This document shows positions 13,654 through 22,240 of a DNA stretch of 27,994 nucleotides, piece after piece (positions within the stretch are counted from its first letter, which is position 1; each line of letters starts with the position of its first letter). Both the position numbers and the translations under genes were made by a program. A model generated the notes under the pieces. The model was not told the origin of the DNA, made no database searches, and saw only the letters and a list, made by a program, of their open reading frames with translations. Origin of the DNA: Sterolibacterium sp052034445 (lineage in GTDB: Bacteria > Pseudomonadota > Gammaproteobacteria > Burkholderiales > Rhodocyclaceae); assembly GCA_052034445.1 (NCBI GenBank), contig JBPOIN010000102.1, forward strand, positions 1-27,994, given 5' to 3'.

Positions 13654-14598
13654 ATGGCCAAGTGGACTGAAAACGATATTCCCGACATGAGCGGCAAGCG
13701 CGTGCTGGTGACCGGTGGCGCCAGCGGCATCGGCCTGGCGGCGGCGCGCGCCATTGCCGTGCATGGCGGCCATGTGCTGATCGCTGATCGCAACGAACAG
13801 GCCGGACAAGCCGCAGTGGCGCAGATCCGCACCCTGCGGCCGGATGCCGGGGTGGAATTTCTGGCGCTCGATTTGTCGAATCTGCAGACGGTGCGTGAAT
13901 TCTGCGCCCGTCTGTTGGCCACCGGATTGCCGCTCGACGTGCTCATCAACAACGCCGGCATCAATCCGATCTCCGAGCGGCGCACCACGGCCGACGGTTT
14001 CGAACTGACCTTCGGCATCGGCCATCTCGGGCATTTCGCCCTGACCGGACTGTTGTTGCCGTTGTTGCGCAAGTCGGCGGCGCCACGCGTCGTCACCGTT
14101 TCCAGCGTGGTGCACAAGCTCGGCTCGTTCGACTGGAACGACTTGCAGATGGAACGGCATTACAACACCCAGCGCCCCTACAATCAGACCAAGCTGGCGA
14201 ATCTGATCTTCGCGCGCGAACTGCAGCGCCGCGCGACGGCTGCCGGCGTGCCGCTGCTTAGTCTGGCCGTGCATCCGGGCGTATCACGCACCAATATCGG
14301 CGCGGCGCGCAAGGCCATGGGGAATTACAATGTCATCGATCATGTGGTCAGCGGCGTGCTGGCGATGGTCATGAAAGTGTTCGGTCAGTCGGCAGAGGAG
14401 GGCGGTTTGCCGACGATGTATGCCGCCACGATGGCGAGCGTCGAGCCGGGCGGCTTCTACGGCCCGGACGGTTTTGGCGAAATGAAGGGCGCGCCGGCGC
14501 CTGCCAGGGCGCATCGTGCGGCGCTGAATCCGGACGATGCACGGCGGCTTTGGGAAGCCTCGGAACGCCTGACGGGTGTGCATTTTGCAGGGCTGTGA
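13654..14598 (+). CDS. SDR oxidoreductase, paralogue of the 11860 gene
   Basis: 314 aa, ATG 13654, with CAAGGA about 9 nt upstream. Active-site residues have the same numbers as in its paralogue: GGASGIG (21-27), NNAG (99-102), Ser151, Tyr176, Lys180 (YNQTK). The shared insertion GHLGHFALTG and the C-terminal tail SERLTGVHFA match the paralogue's SEQLTGIHFA. Differences concentrate in the cofactor-proximal loop and residues 100-112, which could alter substrate preference. It is the last gene of the catabolic run, 114 bp before tolC. Confidence 0.87.
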   Translation: MAKWTENDIPDMSGKRVLVTGGASGIGLAAARAIAVHGGHVLIADRNEQAGQAAVAQIRTLRPDAGVEFLALDLSNLQTVREFCARLLATGLPLDVLINNAGINPISERRTTADGFELTFGIGHLGHFALTGLLLPLLRKSAAPRVVTVSSVVHKLGSFDWNDLQMERHYNTQRPYNQTKLANLIFARELQRRATAAGVPLLSLAVHPGVSRTNIGAARKAMGNYNVIDHVVSGVLAMVMKVFGQSAEEGGLPTMYAATMASVEPGGFYGPDGFGEMKGAPAPARAHRAALNPDDARRLWEASERLTGVHFAGL

Positions 14599-14712
14599 GA
14601 TTTTACATTCGCTTGCATTGCGCGATGTCTGTGCTGCCCCGTTTTGCCGGATAATCGACCGTCCCGGACGGGATGTGTCCAAACGGAATGCTTGAAGAAG
14701 GATGGCTGAATC

Positions 14713-16050
14713 ATGAAAAGAATCTTGCCGCGCCTGTTGGCTGTTGTGTGTGCAGCGGGAACGATGGCCGGAGCGCAGGCCGCCGATCTGCTCGGGCTGT
14801 ATCGCGATGCGAGCACTTACGATGCCCAATACGCCTCGGCGCGCGCGGCGTTGAATGCCGGACGGCAGAAGCTGCCGCAGGGGCGCGCCGGCCTGCTGCC
14901 GACCATCGGCCTGAGCGCGAGCACCACCCATAACGATATCGACATGCAATCGCGCAGTTCGCCGCCTGTCGATGCGCCGCTCAAGTACAACAGCAACGGC
15001 TGGTCGTTGTCGCTCACCCAGCCGCTGTTCCGCTGGCAGAACTGGACCAGCTACAAGCAGGCCGAACTGGCCGTGGCAATTGCCGAAACCCAGTATGTGC
15101 AGGCGCGCCAGGATCTGATCCTGCGTGTCGCGCAGGCCTATTTTGATGTGCTGCTGGCCGAAGAAAGCCTGCAGACCGCCCAGGCGCAGAAGAAGGCGAT
15201 TGCCGAACAGCTGGCCTCGGCGCAACGCAATTTCGAAGTCGGCACGGCGACCGTCGTTGATACGCATGAAGCCCAGTCACGCTACGATCTGACTACGGCG
15301 CAGGAGCTGGTGGCCGACAACGATCTGCTCGTCAAGCGCCAGACGTTGAATCAGTTGGTCGGCAAGGACGTCGGTCTGCTCAAGGCATTGCGGGCCAACG
15401 TGCAGCTGGGTCGCCCGCAGCCGGATGACATCAACAAATGGGTGGTCGCCGCCGAGAAGGATGCCTTGAGTGTGCAGATTGGCCAGGCAAATCTCGAAAG
15501 TGCGAATCGCGAAGTCGAGAAGCAGGGAGCCGGACACTATCCAACCCTCGATCTTGTGGCGACGCATGGCCGCAATTCCAAGGGCAACAGCAATAGCGCG
15601 CCAACGGTGTCTGGCAGCGACAGCGATTCGACCACCATCGGCCTGCAACTGGCGATCCCGATTTATGCCGGCGGCGCTGTGACGGCCAAAGAAGAGGAAG
15701 CCATTGCCTTGCAGGAGAAGGCCGGCGCCGATCTCGATAACGCCCGGCGCAGCGCTTCCCTCGCCGCGCGCACCGCTTACCTCGGCGTGGCTTCCGGTCT
15801 TGCGCAGGTCAAGGCGCTCGAACAGGCGCTCGCCTCGACGCAGGTTTCGCTCGATTCGAATCGCCTGGCCTATGACGTCGGCGTGCGCATCAACATTGAC
15901 GTACTGAATGCGCAGCAGACGCTGTATTCAACCCGCCGTGATCTGGCCAAGGCGCGCCTCGACACGCTGATGGCGCAGCTCAAGCTCAAAGCCGCTGCCG
16001 GCAGCCTGAGCGAAGAGGATCTGGTGGCGGTGAATGGTTTGCTGGACTGA
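14713..16050 (+). CDS. TolC family outer membrane efflux protein, copy 1
   Basis: 445 aa, ATG 14713 with AAGAAGGA upstream. Cleavable signal peptide (about 1-23, ending AGAQA/AD). Mature protein is a TolC trimer subunit: two structural repeats of long helices and beta segments, with family motifs TQPLFRWQNW, RVAQAYFDVLLA, FEVGTATVVDTHEAQ and, in the second repeat, YDVGVRINIDVLNAQQ. It would form the outer-membrane channel for type I secretion or tripartite efflux. No pump or membrane-fusion gene is adjacent, so partners are unknown. It is a clear paralogue of the TolC at 25638-26966 and sits outside the conserved pcm-rhodanese-tolC neighbourhood, so it is probably the accessory copy, perhaps exporting toxic intermediates of the neighbouring pathway. 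Confidence 0.93.
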   Translation: MKRILPRLLAVVCAAGTMAGAQAADLLGLYRDASTYDAQYASARAALNAGRQKLPQGRAGLLPTIGLSASTTHNDIDMQSRSSPPVDAPLKYNSNGWSLSLTQPLFRWQNWTSYKQAELAVAIAETQYVQARQDLILRVAQAYFDVLLAEESLQTAQAQKKAIAEQLASAQRNFEVGTATVVDTHEAQSRYDLTTAQELVADNDLLVKRQTLNQLVGKDVGLLKALRANVQLGRPQPDDINKWVVAAEKDALSVQIGQANLESANREVEKQGAGHYPTLDLVATHGRNSKGNSNSAPTVSGSDSDSTTIGLQLAIPIYAGGAVTAKEEEAIALQEKAGADLDNARRSASLAARTAYLGVASGLAQVKALEQALASTQVSLDSNRLAYDVGVRINIDVLNAQQTLYSTRRDLAKARLDTLMAQLKLKAAAGSLSEEDLVAVNGLLD

Positions 16051-16067
16051 CCCGCCGGTCCGGCGGG
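16051..16067. terminator. Hairpin between convergent genes
   Basis: CCCGCCG (16051-16057) pairs perfectly with CGGCGGG (16061-16067) around GTC. It starts directly after the tolC stop and lies 6 bp from the end of the convergent gene, so it may serve both strands. There is no T-run on either side, so it would be an atypical terminator. Confidence 0.5.
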
Positions 16068-16073
16068 CGTGCC

Positions 16074-16562
16074 TCAAGGACATTCCGTGTAGTCCATGTT
16101 ATCGGCGCCGATCATCGGCGCGCCGCTGACATTGCGCTTGACGGTGAGGTTCACCGGTTTCATTTCGCTCTTGCCAGAAGCGATCGTCAGCTGGCCGTTG
16201 CGGACTGCCCAACGTCCGGTCGTTCGCACGGTTTCCGGTTTCGCCTGCTTGCCGCCGACGACGTTGCTTGCCGGAGCTTCGCTCCGGATTTCCTGCACAT
16301 AGGTGCCATTTTTGGCAAAACGGAAACGTGTGTTGTACGAATAACCCGTGGATTTGTTTTGCCGGGAGAAACACCAGGGACTCGAAATCAGCAGTTGCCC
16401 CAGTTCCGGCTTGCCGGACGCGGCTGTCGAAGCGTTTTGGGGCGACGGCGCCGCAGTGCACAGTGCGGCATGTGCGATGAAGCAGGTCGCGATGGCGAGA
16501 TTTGCCGTCGCACGCGCAACAGGTTTGAGCCAGCGGCTGGTTTGAGTCATGGGGAAACGCAT
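16074..16562 (-). CDS. Hypothetical secreted protein
   Basis: 162 aa. ATG at 16562 is favoured by GGGAGGGG about 5 nt upstream; Met5 is an alternative. A long basic N-region and hydrophobic stretch (about 20-34) followed by CTAAP indicate Sec export with cleavage near residue 37. The mature part is small and beta-rich (SSPWCFSRQ, TRFRFAKNGTYVQE, TTGRWAVRNGQLTIAS), the pattern of a lipocalin-like or META-like barrel, with two cysteines (Cys64 and the penultimate Cys) that could form a disulfide. Not recognised as a named family. It follows the DUF3617 gene by 19 bp and is probably cotranscribed with it. Confidence 0.72.
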   Translation of the reverse strand: MRFPMTQTSRWLKPVARATANLAIATCFIAHAALCTAAPSPQNASTAASGKPELGQLLISSPWCFSRQNKSTGYSYNTRFRFAKNGTYVQEIRSEAPASNVVGGKQAKPETVRTTGRWAVRNGQLTIASGKSEMKPVNLTVKRNVSGAPMIGADNMDYTECP

Positions 16563-16581
16563 GGAACCCCTCCCGTAAGAA

Positions 16582-17148
16582 CTATTGCCCGGAAACTTTC
16601 TGGCGTTTCATCATTTCCTTGATGCGCGGATCGTTCATCATCTCGTTGACGTTGACGCTGCCCATGTGGCCAGGCATGTTCGACATGATCACATCGCCGG
16701 GTTTCTGGCCGGCCTTGCAGGGGCCAAGCCATTTGGCTTCCTGAGTCATGCGCATGGTGCTCATGCCGTGCACGGGTGGGTTGTACTGCATCTTCATGTC
16801 GCTCTTGTAGCCGGTCTCGAAATTCCCCGTGTATACACCATCCATGGTCACGGTCGAGTTATCCATCTTGCAGACGGCGTGCAGCGTCGAGCGATTGCCG
16901 CTGGTCTTGAAGTCCATGGTGCTGCAGTTCGGTTTTTCCTTGGCGCGTTCCTGCAGCAGGTTGTCGGTGGCCTGATCGACGCACATCTGCATTGACGGGG
17001 CGCTCGGCATGCCTTCCATCTGCGACTTGATTTCCCACAGGCCGGCCTTGCGCTTGGGCATGTCGGCGGCGCTGGCTGCGGTCACGGTCGTGGCGAGCAG
17101 TGCGAGGCCGAGGGCGGCGACGAGGGGGTGATTTTTGCAAAACGACAT
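16582..17148 (-). CDS. DUF3617 family periplasmic protein
   Basis: 188 aa. ATG at 17148 is chosen because AAGGAG lies 7 nt upstream and the signal peptide then starts normally; an in-frame Met at 17163 is less likely. Signal peptide about 1-28 (ALGLALLATTVTAASA/AD). The mature protein begins with KAGLWEI and includes a Cys-containing MQMCVD, typical of DUF3617, an uncharacterised exported proteobacterial family. Met-rich stretches (GHMGSVNVNEMMNDPRIKEMM) mark the C-terminus. Function unknown. Confidence 0.8.
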   Translation of the reverse strand: MSFCKNHPLVAALGLALLATTVTAASAADMPKRKAGLWEIKSQMEGMPSAPSMQMCVDQATDNLLQERAKEKPNCSTMDFKTSGNRSTLHAVCKMDNSTVTMDGVYTGNFETGYKSDMKMQYNPPVHGMSTMRMTQEAKWLGPCKAGQKPGDVIMSNMPGHMGSVNVNEMMNDPRIKEMMKRQKVSGQ

Positions 17149-17236
17149 TTCAGACTCCTTCACATGGGTAGTTGCACATCATAAGCCGGGTCGCGCCGAT
17201 TTTCCATGTCGACGAACAGCGCGCGGGGCGGCGCTT

Positions 17237-17947
17237 TCATTCGCCCAGATAGGCGGCGCGCACGCGCGGATCGGCCAGCAGCTCGGCGCACGGCGCTGCC
17301 AGCGTGACACGGCCGCTTTCCATGACATACGCGCGGCTGGCGGTCTGCAGCGCGAGGCGCGCATTCTGTTCGACGAGCAGAATGCTCACGCCGGTGGCGG
17401 CCACATCGCGGATGACTTCAAAAATCTTTTGCACCATCAGCGGCGCGAGTCCCATCGAGGGTTCGTCGAGCAGCAACAGGCGCGGGCGACCCATGAGCGC
17501 GCGTCCCAGCGCCAGCATCTGCTGTTCGCCGCCCGAGAGCGTGCCAGCCAGCTGGCGCTGACGCTCCCCGAGGCGCGGCAGTATGGCGTAGATTTTTTCC
17601 AGGTCGGCAGCGCTGGCGCTACGGTCGGTGCGCGCGTAGGCGCCCAGTTGCAGGTTTTCGGCCACACTCAGGCGGGCGAAAATGCCGCGTCCTTCGGGCA
17701 CCAGCGCCAGCCCCTGGCCGATCAGCATGTGCGCCGGCAGTTGCGTGATCGGCACGCCGGCCAGCGCGATGCTGCCGCGGCAATCCGCGGCCGGCAGCAG
17801 GCGGGCGAGCGCCTTGAGGGTGCTGGTCTTGCCCGCGCCATTGGCGCCGATCAGCGCCACGGTCTCGCCGGCGCCAACCTGCAGGCTGATGCCTTTGACG
17901 GCCTGGATGCCGCCGTAATGCACTTCGAGATGGCTGACCTCAAGCAT
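17237..17947 (-). CDS. livF: Branched-chain amino acid-type ABC transporter ATP-binding protein LivF
   Basis: 236 aa from ATG 17947, which overlaps the end of livG by 8 bp; upstream in-frame sequence is a shadow of livG. It has all ATPase motifs: Walker A GANGAGKT (34-41), Q-loop/PEGRGIF region (85-90), signature LSGGEQQ (137-143), and Walker B with Asp161-Glu162. Ends with the LivF-type RAAYLGE. The PEGRGIF and short C-terminus separate it from LivG. As the partner of LivG it powers uptake through LivHM. The HAAT/Liv family also imports aromatic and other organic acids, so the catabolic neighbourhood may indicate a non-amino-acid substrate. Confidence 0.93.
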   Translation of the reverse strand: MLEVSHLEVHYGGIQAVKGISLQVGAGETVALIGANGAGKTSTLKALARLLPAADCRGSIALAGVPITQLPAHMLIGQGLALVPEGRGIFARLSVAENLQLGAYARTDRSASAADLEKIYAILPRLGERQRQLAGTLSGGEQQMLALGRALMGRPRLLLLDEPSMGLAPLMVQKIFEVIRDVAATGVSILLVEQNARLALQTASRAYVMESGRVTLAAPCAELLADPRVRAAYLGE

Positions 17948-18755
17948 CGGCGGCCTCTGCTGGTGGCAGGTCTTCGGGCGCGCCGCCCAGATAGGCTTCG
18001 ATGACCTTGGGATTGCGCTGCACGACTGCCGGCACATCCTCGGCAATCTTTTCGCCGTAATCGAGTACCGCGACGCGGTCGCACAGGCCCATGACCAGCT
18101 TCACGTCATGCTCGATCAGCAGCACCGTCAGGCCGTCGTCACGCAGGCCCTGGATCAACGTGCGCAACGCGGCGGTCTCGGTGGCATTCATGCCGGCGGC
18201 GGGCTCGTCGAGCGCCAGCAGACGCGGTTCGCTGGCCAGCGCGCGGGCGATTTCGAGACGCCGCTGATCGCCATAGGGCAGGTTGCGCGCCAGTTCGTTG
18301 GCGCGCGCGCCGATGCCGACGTAGTGCAGCAGCTCGACGGCGCGGCGTTCGATGGCGGCTTCTTCGGCGCGCGCGGCGCGCGTGCGCAACAGCGCGCCCA
18401 GCACGCCGGTACGACTGCGCAGATGACGGCCGACCATGACGTTTTCCAGCGCCGTCATGTTGGCGAACAGGCGGATGTTCTGGAAGGTGCGCGCGATGCC
18501 CGCCGCCGCAACGCGGTGCGGCGCCGAGGTGTCGAGCGTCAGCCGCTTGCCATCCGGGCCGGCGCAGCGGAATTCGCCGCTGTCGGCGCGGTACAGGCCC
18601 GTGAGCACGTTGAAGAAACTCGTCTTGCCGGCGCCGTTCGGGCCGATCAAACCGTAGATTTCGCCCGTGCGGATGGTCAGCGAGACATTCTGCAGCGCGC
18701 GCACGCCGCCGAACTGCTTGCCGATGCCGTGGGCTTCGAGCAAGATTTCGCTCAT
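17940..18755 (-). CDS. livG: Branched-chain amino acid-type ABC transporter ATP-binding protein LivG
   Basis: 271 aa from ATG 18755, overlapping the livM end by 4 bp (translational coupling). Walker A GPNGAGKT (38-45), the LivG-specific GIARTFQNIRLF Q-loop, signature-region LPYGDQRRLEIARAL (signature degenerated to YGDQ, normal for LivG), Walker B RLLALDE and the switch His in IEHDVKLVMGLCDR. The C-terminal IEAYLGG followed by a short acidic tail is typical. Second ATPase of the importer. Confidence 0.94.
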   Translation of the reverse strand: MSEILLEAHGIGKQFGGVRALQNVSLTIRTGEIYGLIGPNGAGKTSFFNVLTGLYRADSGEFRCAGPDGKRLTLDTSAPHRVAAAGIARTFQNIRLFANMTALENVMVGRHLRSRTGVLGALLRTRAARAEEAAIERRAVELLHYVGIGARANELARNLPYGDQRRLEIARALASEPRLLALDEPAAGMNATETAALRTLIQGLRDDGLTVLLIEHDVKLVMGLCDRVAVLDYGEKIAEDVPAVVQRNPKVIEAYLGGAPEDLPPAEAADA

Positions 18756-19855
18756 GGGCGTTCTTCCGGCGCCGGTTCGAGCGGCGCGAATTCGCGCTGG
18801 CGCGCGCCGAGCGGCCACAGACCGGCCGGGCGGAAACGCATCATGAGCACCAGGGCGAGGCCGAACAACAGCATGCGGATGACTTCGGGCTCGATCAGCA
18901 GGCGGCCGAACACCGCCAGCTGCATGGGCTCGACCGTGTAGCGCAGCATCTCGGGCATGAACGACAGCAGCAGCGCACCGACGATGACGCCGAAAATGTT
19001 GCCCATGCCGCCGAGCACCACCATGGCCAGAATCATGACCGACTCGGTCAGCACGAAACTCTCGGGGCTGATGAAGCTCTGGATTGCCGCGAACATGCCG
19101 CCCGCCAGACCGCCGAACGAGGCGCCCATGGCGAAGGCCGTGAGCTTGATGCGCGTGGTGTCGATGCCGATGGCGCGCGCGGCGGTTTCGTCCTCGCGGA
19201 TGGCTTCCCAGGCTCGGCCGATGCGCGAATTCTGCAGGCGCAGGTTGGCGACGATCACCAGCAGCAGCAGCGCCAGCAACAGGTAGTAGTACTTCATCGG
19301 CCCGTTCAGCGTGAGGCCGTACAGCGTATCGCTGGCGTTGAAACTCACGCCGCCGATACGCACCGGGTCGATCAGGGCGATGCCTTGCGGGCCGTTGGTG
19401 AGATTGAGCGGTTGCGACAGATTGTTGAGGAAGATGCGCACGATCTCGCCGAAGCCCAGCGTCACGATGGCCAGGTAGTCGCCGCGCAGCTTGAGCGTCG
19501 GCGCGCCGAGCAGCACGCCGAACAGCGCCGCGACCAACGCGCCGATCGGCAGGATGACCCAGAACGGCAGATGCAGGCCGAAGTGCGGCGACGCCAGCAA
19601 GGCATACACATACGCGCCGACACCGTAGAAGGCGATGTAGCCGAGATCGAGCAGGCCGGCGAAGCCGACCACGATGTTGAGACCCAGCGACAGCAGCACG
19701 AACAGGATCGCCAGGTTCGTGATGCGCACCCAGGCCGTGCCGGCAGTGGCAAGCGCGAATGGCAAGGCGAGCAGCGCCAGCGCCACCAGCAGCACGCCGA
19801 TCACGGCCGCCGGGCGGCGCTGGGCGAAGAGTCGGGTGCAGGCGGTTGGCAGCAT
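18752..19855 (-). CDS. livM: Branched-chain amino acid-type ABC transporter permease LivM
   Basis: 367 aa from ATG 19855; an open frame upstream is not membrane-like and belongs to a livH shadow. Around ten hydrophobic helices, with hallmarks ILFVLLSLGLNIVVGFAGLLDLGYIAFYGVG (helix pair near 50-80), GDYLAIVTLGFGEI, RIGRAWEAIREDETAARAIGID (the cytoplasmic coupling loop contacting the ATPase) and VVLGGMGNIFG. It pairs with LivH to form the inner-membrane pore. Gap to livH is 20 bp. Confidence 0.92.
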   Translation of the reverse strand: MLPTACTRLFAQRRPAAVIGVLLVALALLALPFALATAGTAWVRITNLAILFVLLSLGLNIVVGFAGLLDLGYIAFYGVGAYVYALLASPHFGLHLPFWVILPIGALVAALFGVLLGAPTLKLRGDYLAIVTLGFGEIVRIFLNNLSQPLNLTNGPQGIALIDPVRIGGVSFNASDTLYGLTLNGPMKYYYLLLALLLLVIVANLRLQNSRIGRAWEAIREDETAARAIGIDTTRIKLTAFAMGASFGGLAGGMFAAIQSFISPESFVLTESVMILAMVVLGGMGNIFGVIVGALLLSFMPEMLRYTVEPMQLAVFGRLLIEPEVIRMLLFGLALVLMMRFRPAGLWPLGARQREFAPLEPAPEERP

Positions 19856-19875
19856 GACAGGTTCCTGTTTGGCGC

Positions 19876-20862
19876 TCAGGCGCGGTCGGCGACGCGTTCG
19901 CCGAGCAGCCCCGAGGGGCGGAAGACCAGCACCAGGATCAGCACCACGAAGGCGAACACATCCTGGTAATTGCTGCCGAACAGCACCAGGTTGCCGCCGT
20001 TGGCGCAACGCTCGGGCCACAGGCCGGCAAGCCAGGCATACTGGCACAGGTCACTGATATCGCCGATGTAGCCGGCGCCGAGCGCCTCGACCAGGCCCAG
20101 CAGCACGCCGCCGACCATGGCCCCGGGGATGTTGCCGATGCCGCCGAGCACGGCGGCCGAGAAGGCCTTCATGCCCAGCGTGGCGCCCATGGTGTAATGC
20201 GCCACGCCGTAATACAGGCCGACCATCACGCCCGCTACGGCGGCCAGCGCCGCGCCGAGCACGAAGGTCGTGGCGATCACCCGATCGACATCCATGCCCA
20301 TCAGGCGCGCCATGTCGGGATTCTCGGCCGTGGCGCGCATGGCTGCGCCAAGACGTGTGCGATACACGACGAATGCCAAGCCGGCCATCATGGCGGCGCA
20401 CAGCACGATGATGGCGATCTGCAGCAGGCTGATGCTCGCGCCGCCGATCTCATACACCCGCACGGGCAGGATCTGCGGGAAGGCCAGCGTGTTGCGGCTC
20501 CAGAACAGCATGGCGAGCTGTTGCAGGATGATCGACATGCCGATGGCCGTGATGAGCGGCGCGAGGCGCGGCGCCTTGCGCAACGGGCGGTAGGCCACGC
20601 GCTCCAGCAGGTATCCCAAAAGCATGCAGCAGGGGGTGGCCGCGAGCAGACCTGCCGCCACTGCCAGCGCCGGCGGCGCACCGGTGGCGCTGGCCGCGCC
20701 GATCACCGTCAACGCGATCATGGCGCCGAACATCAGCACTTCCCCGTGGGCGAAATTGATCAGCTGGATGATGCCGTAGACCATCGTGTAGCCGAGCGCG
20801 ACGATGGCATACAGGCTGCCGAGCGTCAGGCCGTTGATGAGCTGTTGCAGCAGGATGTCCAC
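19876..20862 (-). CDS. livH: Branched-chain amino acid-type ABC transporter permease LivH
   Basis: 328 aa, ATG at 20862. About eight membrane helices. Signature segments are NGLTLGSLYAIVALGYTMVYG at the N-terminus, INFAHGEVLMFGA, the coupling loop GAAMRATAENPDMARLMGMD and AVLGGIGNIPGAMVGG. It ends with the LivH-typical RPSGLLGE. A polar stretch near 265-285 containing two cysteines (LCQYAWLAG, PERCANGG) between the last helices is longer than I recall for LivH and might be a periplasmic loop. Confidence 0.92.
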   Translation of the reverse strand: MDILLQQLINGLTLGSLYAIVALGYTMVYGIIQLINFAHGEVLMFGAMIALTVIGAASATGAPPALAVAAGLLAATPCCMLLGYLLERVAYRPLRKAPRLAPLITAIGMSIILQQLAMLFWSRNTLAFPQILPVRVYEIGGASISLLQIAIIVLCAAMMAGLAFVVYRTRLGAAMRATAENPDMARLMGMDVDRVIATTFVLGAALAAVAGVMVGLYYGVAHYTMGATLGMKAFSAAVLGGIGNIPGAMVGGVLLGLVEALGAGYIGDISDLCQYAWLAGLWPERCANGGNLVLFGSNYQDVFAFVVLILVLVFRPSGLLGERVADRA

Positions 20863-20889
20863 GGATTGGTTTTTTGTACTCGGTTGCGC

Positions 20890-20921
20890 CGACGGCTCCC
20901 AGGTTGCCTTGGGAGCCGTCG
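20890..20921. promoter_or_regulatory. Strong hairpin between livK and livH
   Basis: CGACGGCTCCC (20890-20900) pairs perfectly over 11 bp with GGGAGCCGTCG (20911-20921). It lies in the 93-bp gap after the livK stop. No T-run follows on the minus strand, so it is more likely an mRNA processing or stabilising stem, which would keep binding-protein mRNA in excess over permease mRNA, as is common in such operons. Confidence 0.65.
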
Positions 20922-20955
20922 TGCCGGGTCGGGTGAGGGTAGAAGCTTTCGCGCG

Positions 20956-22173
20956 TTACTTGGCGGGCGCACTCTGCTTGATGAAATCGGCATACGCCGT
21001 GAGCTTGCCGGATTTGGCGATCGCCAGCGGCGTGACCTTGCCCTGCCGCATGGTGAAGATCGTCATCTCGGCGTCCTTGCGGTCGCCCTTGGCGTCGAAT
21101 TCGATATGCCCCGTGGCGCCGTCGTGGCCGAGCTTCGTGAGTTCGGGCAGATATTTCGCCGGCTCGCTTGAAGCGGCTTTCTGCATCGCTGCGATCAGCA
21201 GGTTCGTCGCGTCATAGGTGAACGGCGAATACAGGATCGGATCGATCTTGAAGCGGGTTTTGTAAGCGGTGAGGAATTTGGGGTTCGCCGCCTGCACGGG
21301 AATGCCAGCCTGCGAACACAGCAGCCCTTCGGCCGCCGCACCGGCGAGTTCGGCCATCTTGTCGGTACACGCGCCATCGCCAAAGGCGAACGGCACCTTG
21401 AACCCGAGTTCACCGGCTTGTCTGACCAGCGGGCCGGCCGTGGCGTCCATGCCGCCGTAGAACACCGCATCGGGTTTCTTGCCCTTGAGCTTGGTCAGGA
21501 TGGCCTTCCAGTCGGTCGTCTTGTCGGTGCCCTTCTCGCGCGCCAGCACCTGCACGCCGGCTGCCTTGAGGGTTTTTTCGACTTCGTTGGCCAGGCCTTC
21601 GCCGTAGGCGGTGGCATCGTCGATTACCGCCACGGTCTTCGGCTTGAGTTCGCTGAGCAGATAGTTCGCCACCACCGGGCCTTGCTGATCGTCGCGGCCG
21701 ACGATGCGGAACACATGTTTGAAGCCCTGCTCGGTGAGCTTGGGATTGGTCGCCGAACCCGAAACCATCGGCATGCCGGCCTGTTCATACAGCGCCGAAG
21801 CCGGCACCGTGGTGCCCGAATTCAGATGGCCGACCACACCGGCGATTTTTGCATCGATGAGCTTCTGCGCCACGGTAGTGCCGATCTTCGGATCGCCTTG
21901 ATCGTCCTCGCTGAGCAGTTCGAACTCCACCTTCTGACCGCCGATATCGATGCCCTTCGCATTGGCTTCCTCAAGCGCCAGGCGCACGCCATTCTCGTTG
22001 TCCTTGCCCAGGTGTGCGATGCCCCCCGTCAACGGCGAGACCTGGCCGATGCGGATCACCGTCTGGGTTGCTGCGGGTGCGCCAGCCTGCGGCTGGGGCG
22101 GCGGAGAGGATTGGCTGCAGGCGAACAACGACAGGGCAGCAAGCAGCGGCAGGGATTTGGTAGACAGATTCAT
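20956..22173 (-). CDS. livK: Periplasmic substrate-binding lipoprotein of the Liv-type importer
   Basis: 405 aa, ATG 22173. The N-terminus has a lipobox LFAC with Cys19, then a Pro-rich linker, indicating an anchored lipoprotein rather than a free periplasmic protein. The mature part is a type I periplasmic binding protein of the Leu/Ile/Val family: IRIGQVSPLTGGIAHLGKD, NGVRLALEEANAKG, GVVGHLNSGTTVPAS, TAYGEGLANEVEKTLKAAG, KPDAVFYGGMDATAGPLV. It is first in the operon, after a good sigma70 promoter. Binding-site residues (Ser, Asn, Thr, Tyr around GHLNSGT) are compatible with amino acids, but the family also recognises benzoates, phenylpropanoids and other acids. Confidence 0.92.
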   Translation of the reverse strand: MNLSTKSLPLLAALSLFACSQSSPPPQPQAGAPAATQTVIRIGQVSPLTGGIAHLGKDNENGVRLALEEANAKGIDIGGQKVEFELLSEDDQGDPKIGTTVAQKLIDAKIAGVVGHLNSGTTVPASALYEQAGMPMVSGSATNPKLTEQGFKHVFRIVGRDDQQGPVVANYLLSELKPKTVAVIDDATAYGEGLANEVEKTLKAAGVQVLAREKGTDKTTDWKAILTKLKGKKPDAVFYGGMDATAGPLVRQAGELGFKVPFAFGDGACTDKMAELAGAAAEGLLCSQAGIPVQAANPKFLTAYKTRFKIDPILYSPFTYDATNLLIAAMQKAASSEPAKYLPELTKLGHDGATGHIEFDAKGDRKDAEMTIFTMRQGKVTPLAIAKSGKLTAYADFIKQSAPAK

Positions 22174-22211
22174 CGTGAATAGCGACCTGGAGCGAATGGA
22201 AGTAACCGGCG

Positions 22212-22240
22212 ATTCTCACGTTCGACCCTGGTGTTGTCAA
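22212..22240 (-). promoter_or_regulatory. Sigma70 promoter for the liv operon
   Basis: On the minus strand TTGACA (22240-22235) is a perfect -35. After exactly 17 bp comes GAGAAT (22217-22212, 4 of 6 to TATAAT). Transcription would start near 22205, leaving about 32 nt of leader before the livK ATG. Confidence 0.6.

Noticed and set aside
11818..14274. An 818-codon open frame on the minus strand opposite three SDR genes
   Set aside because: Its product is rich in His, Arg, Gln and Gly with no recognisable domain, and it is exactly antisense to three genes with intact SDR motifs. High GC codon bias leaves such antisense frames open.
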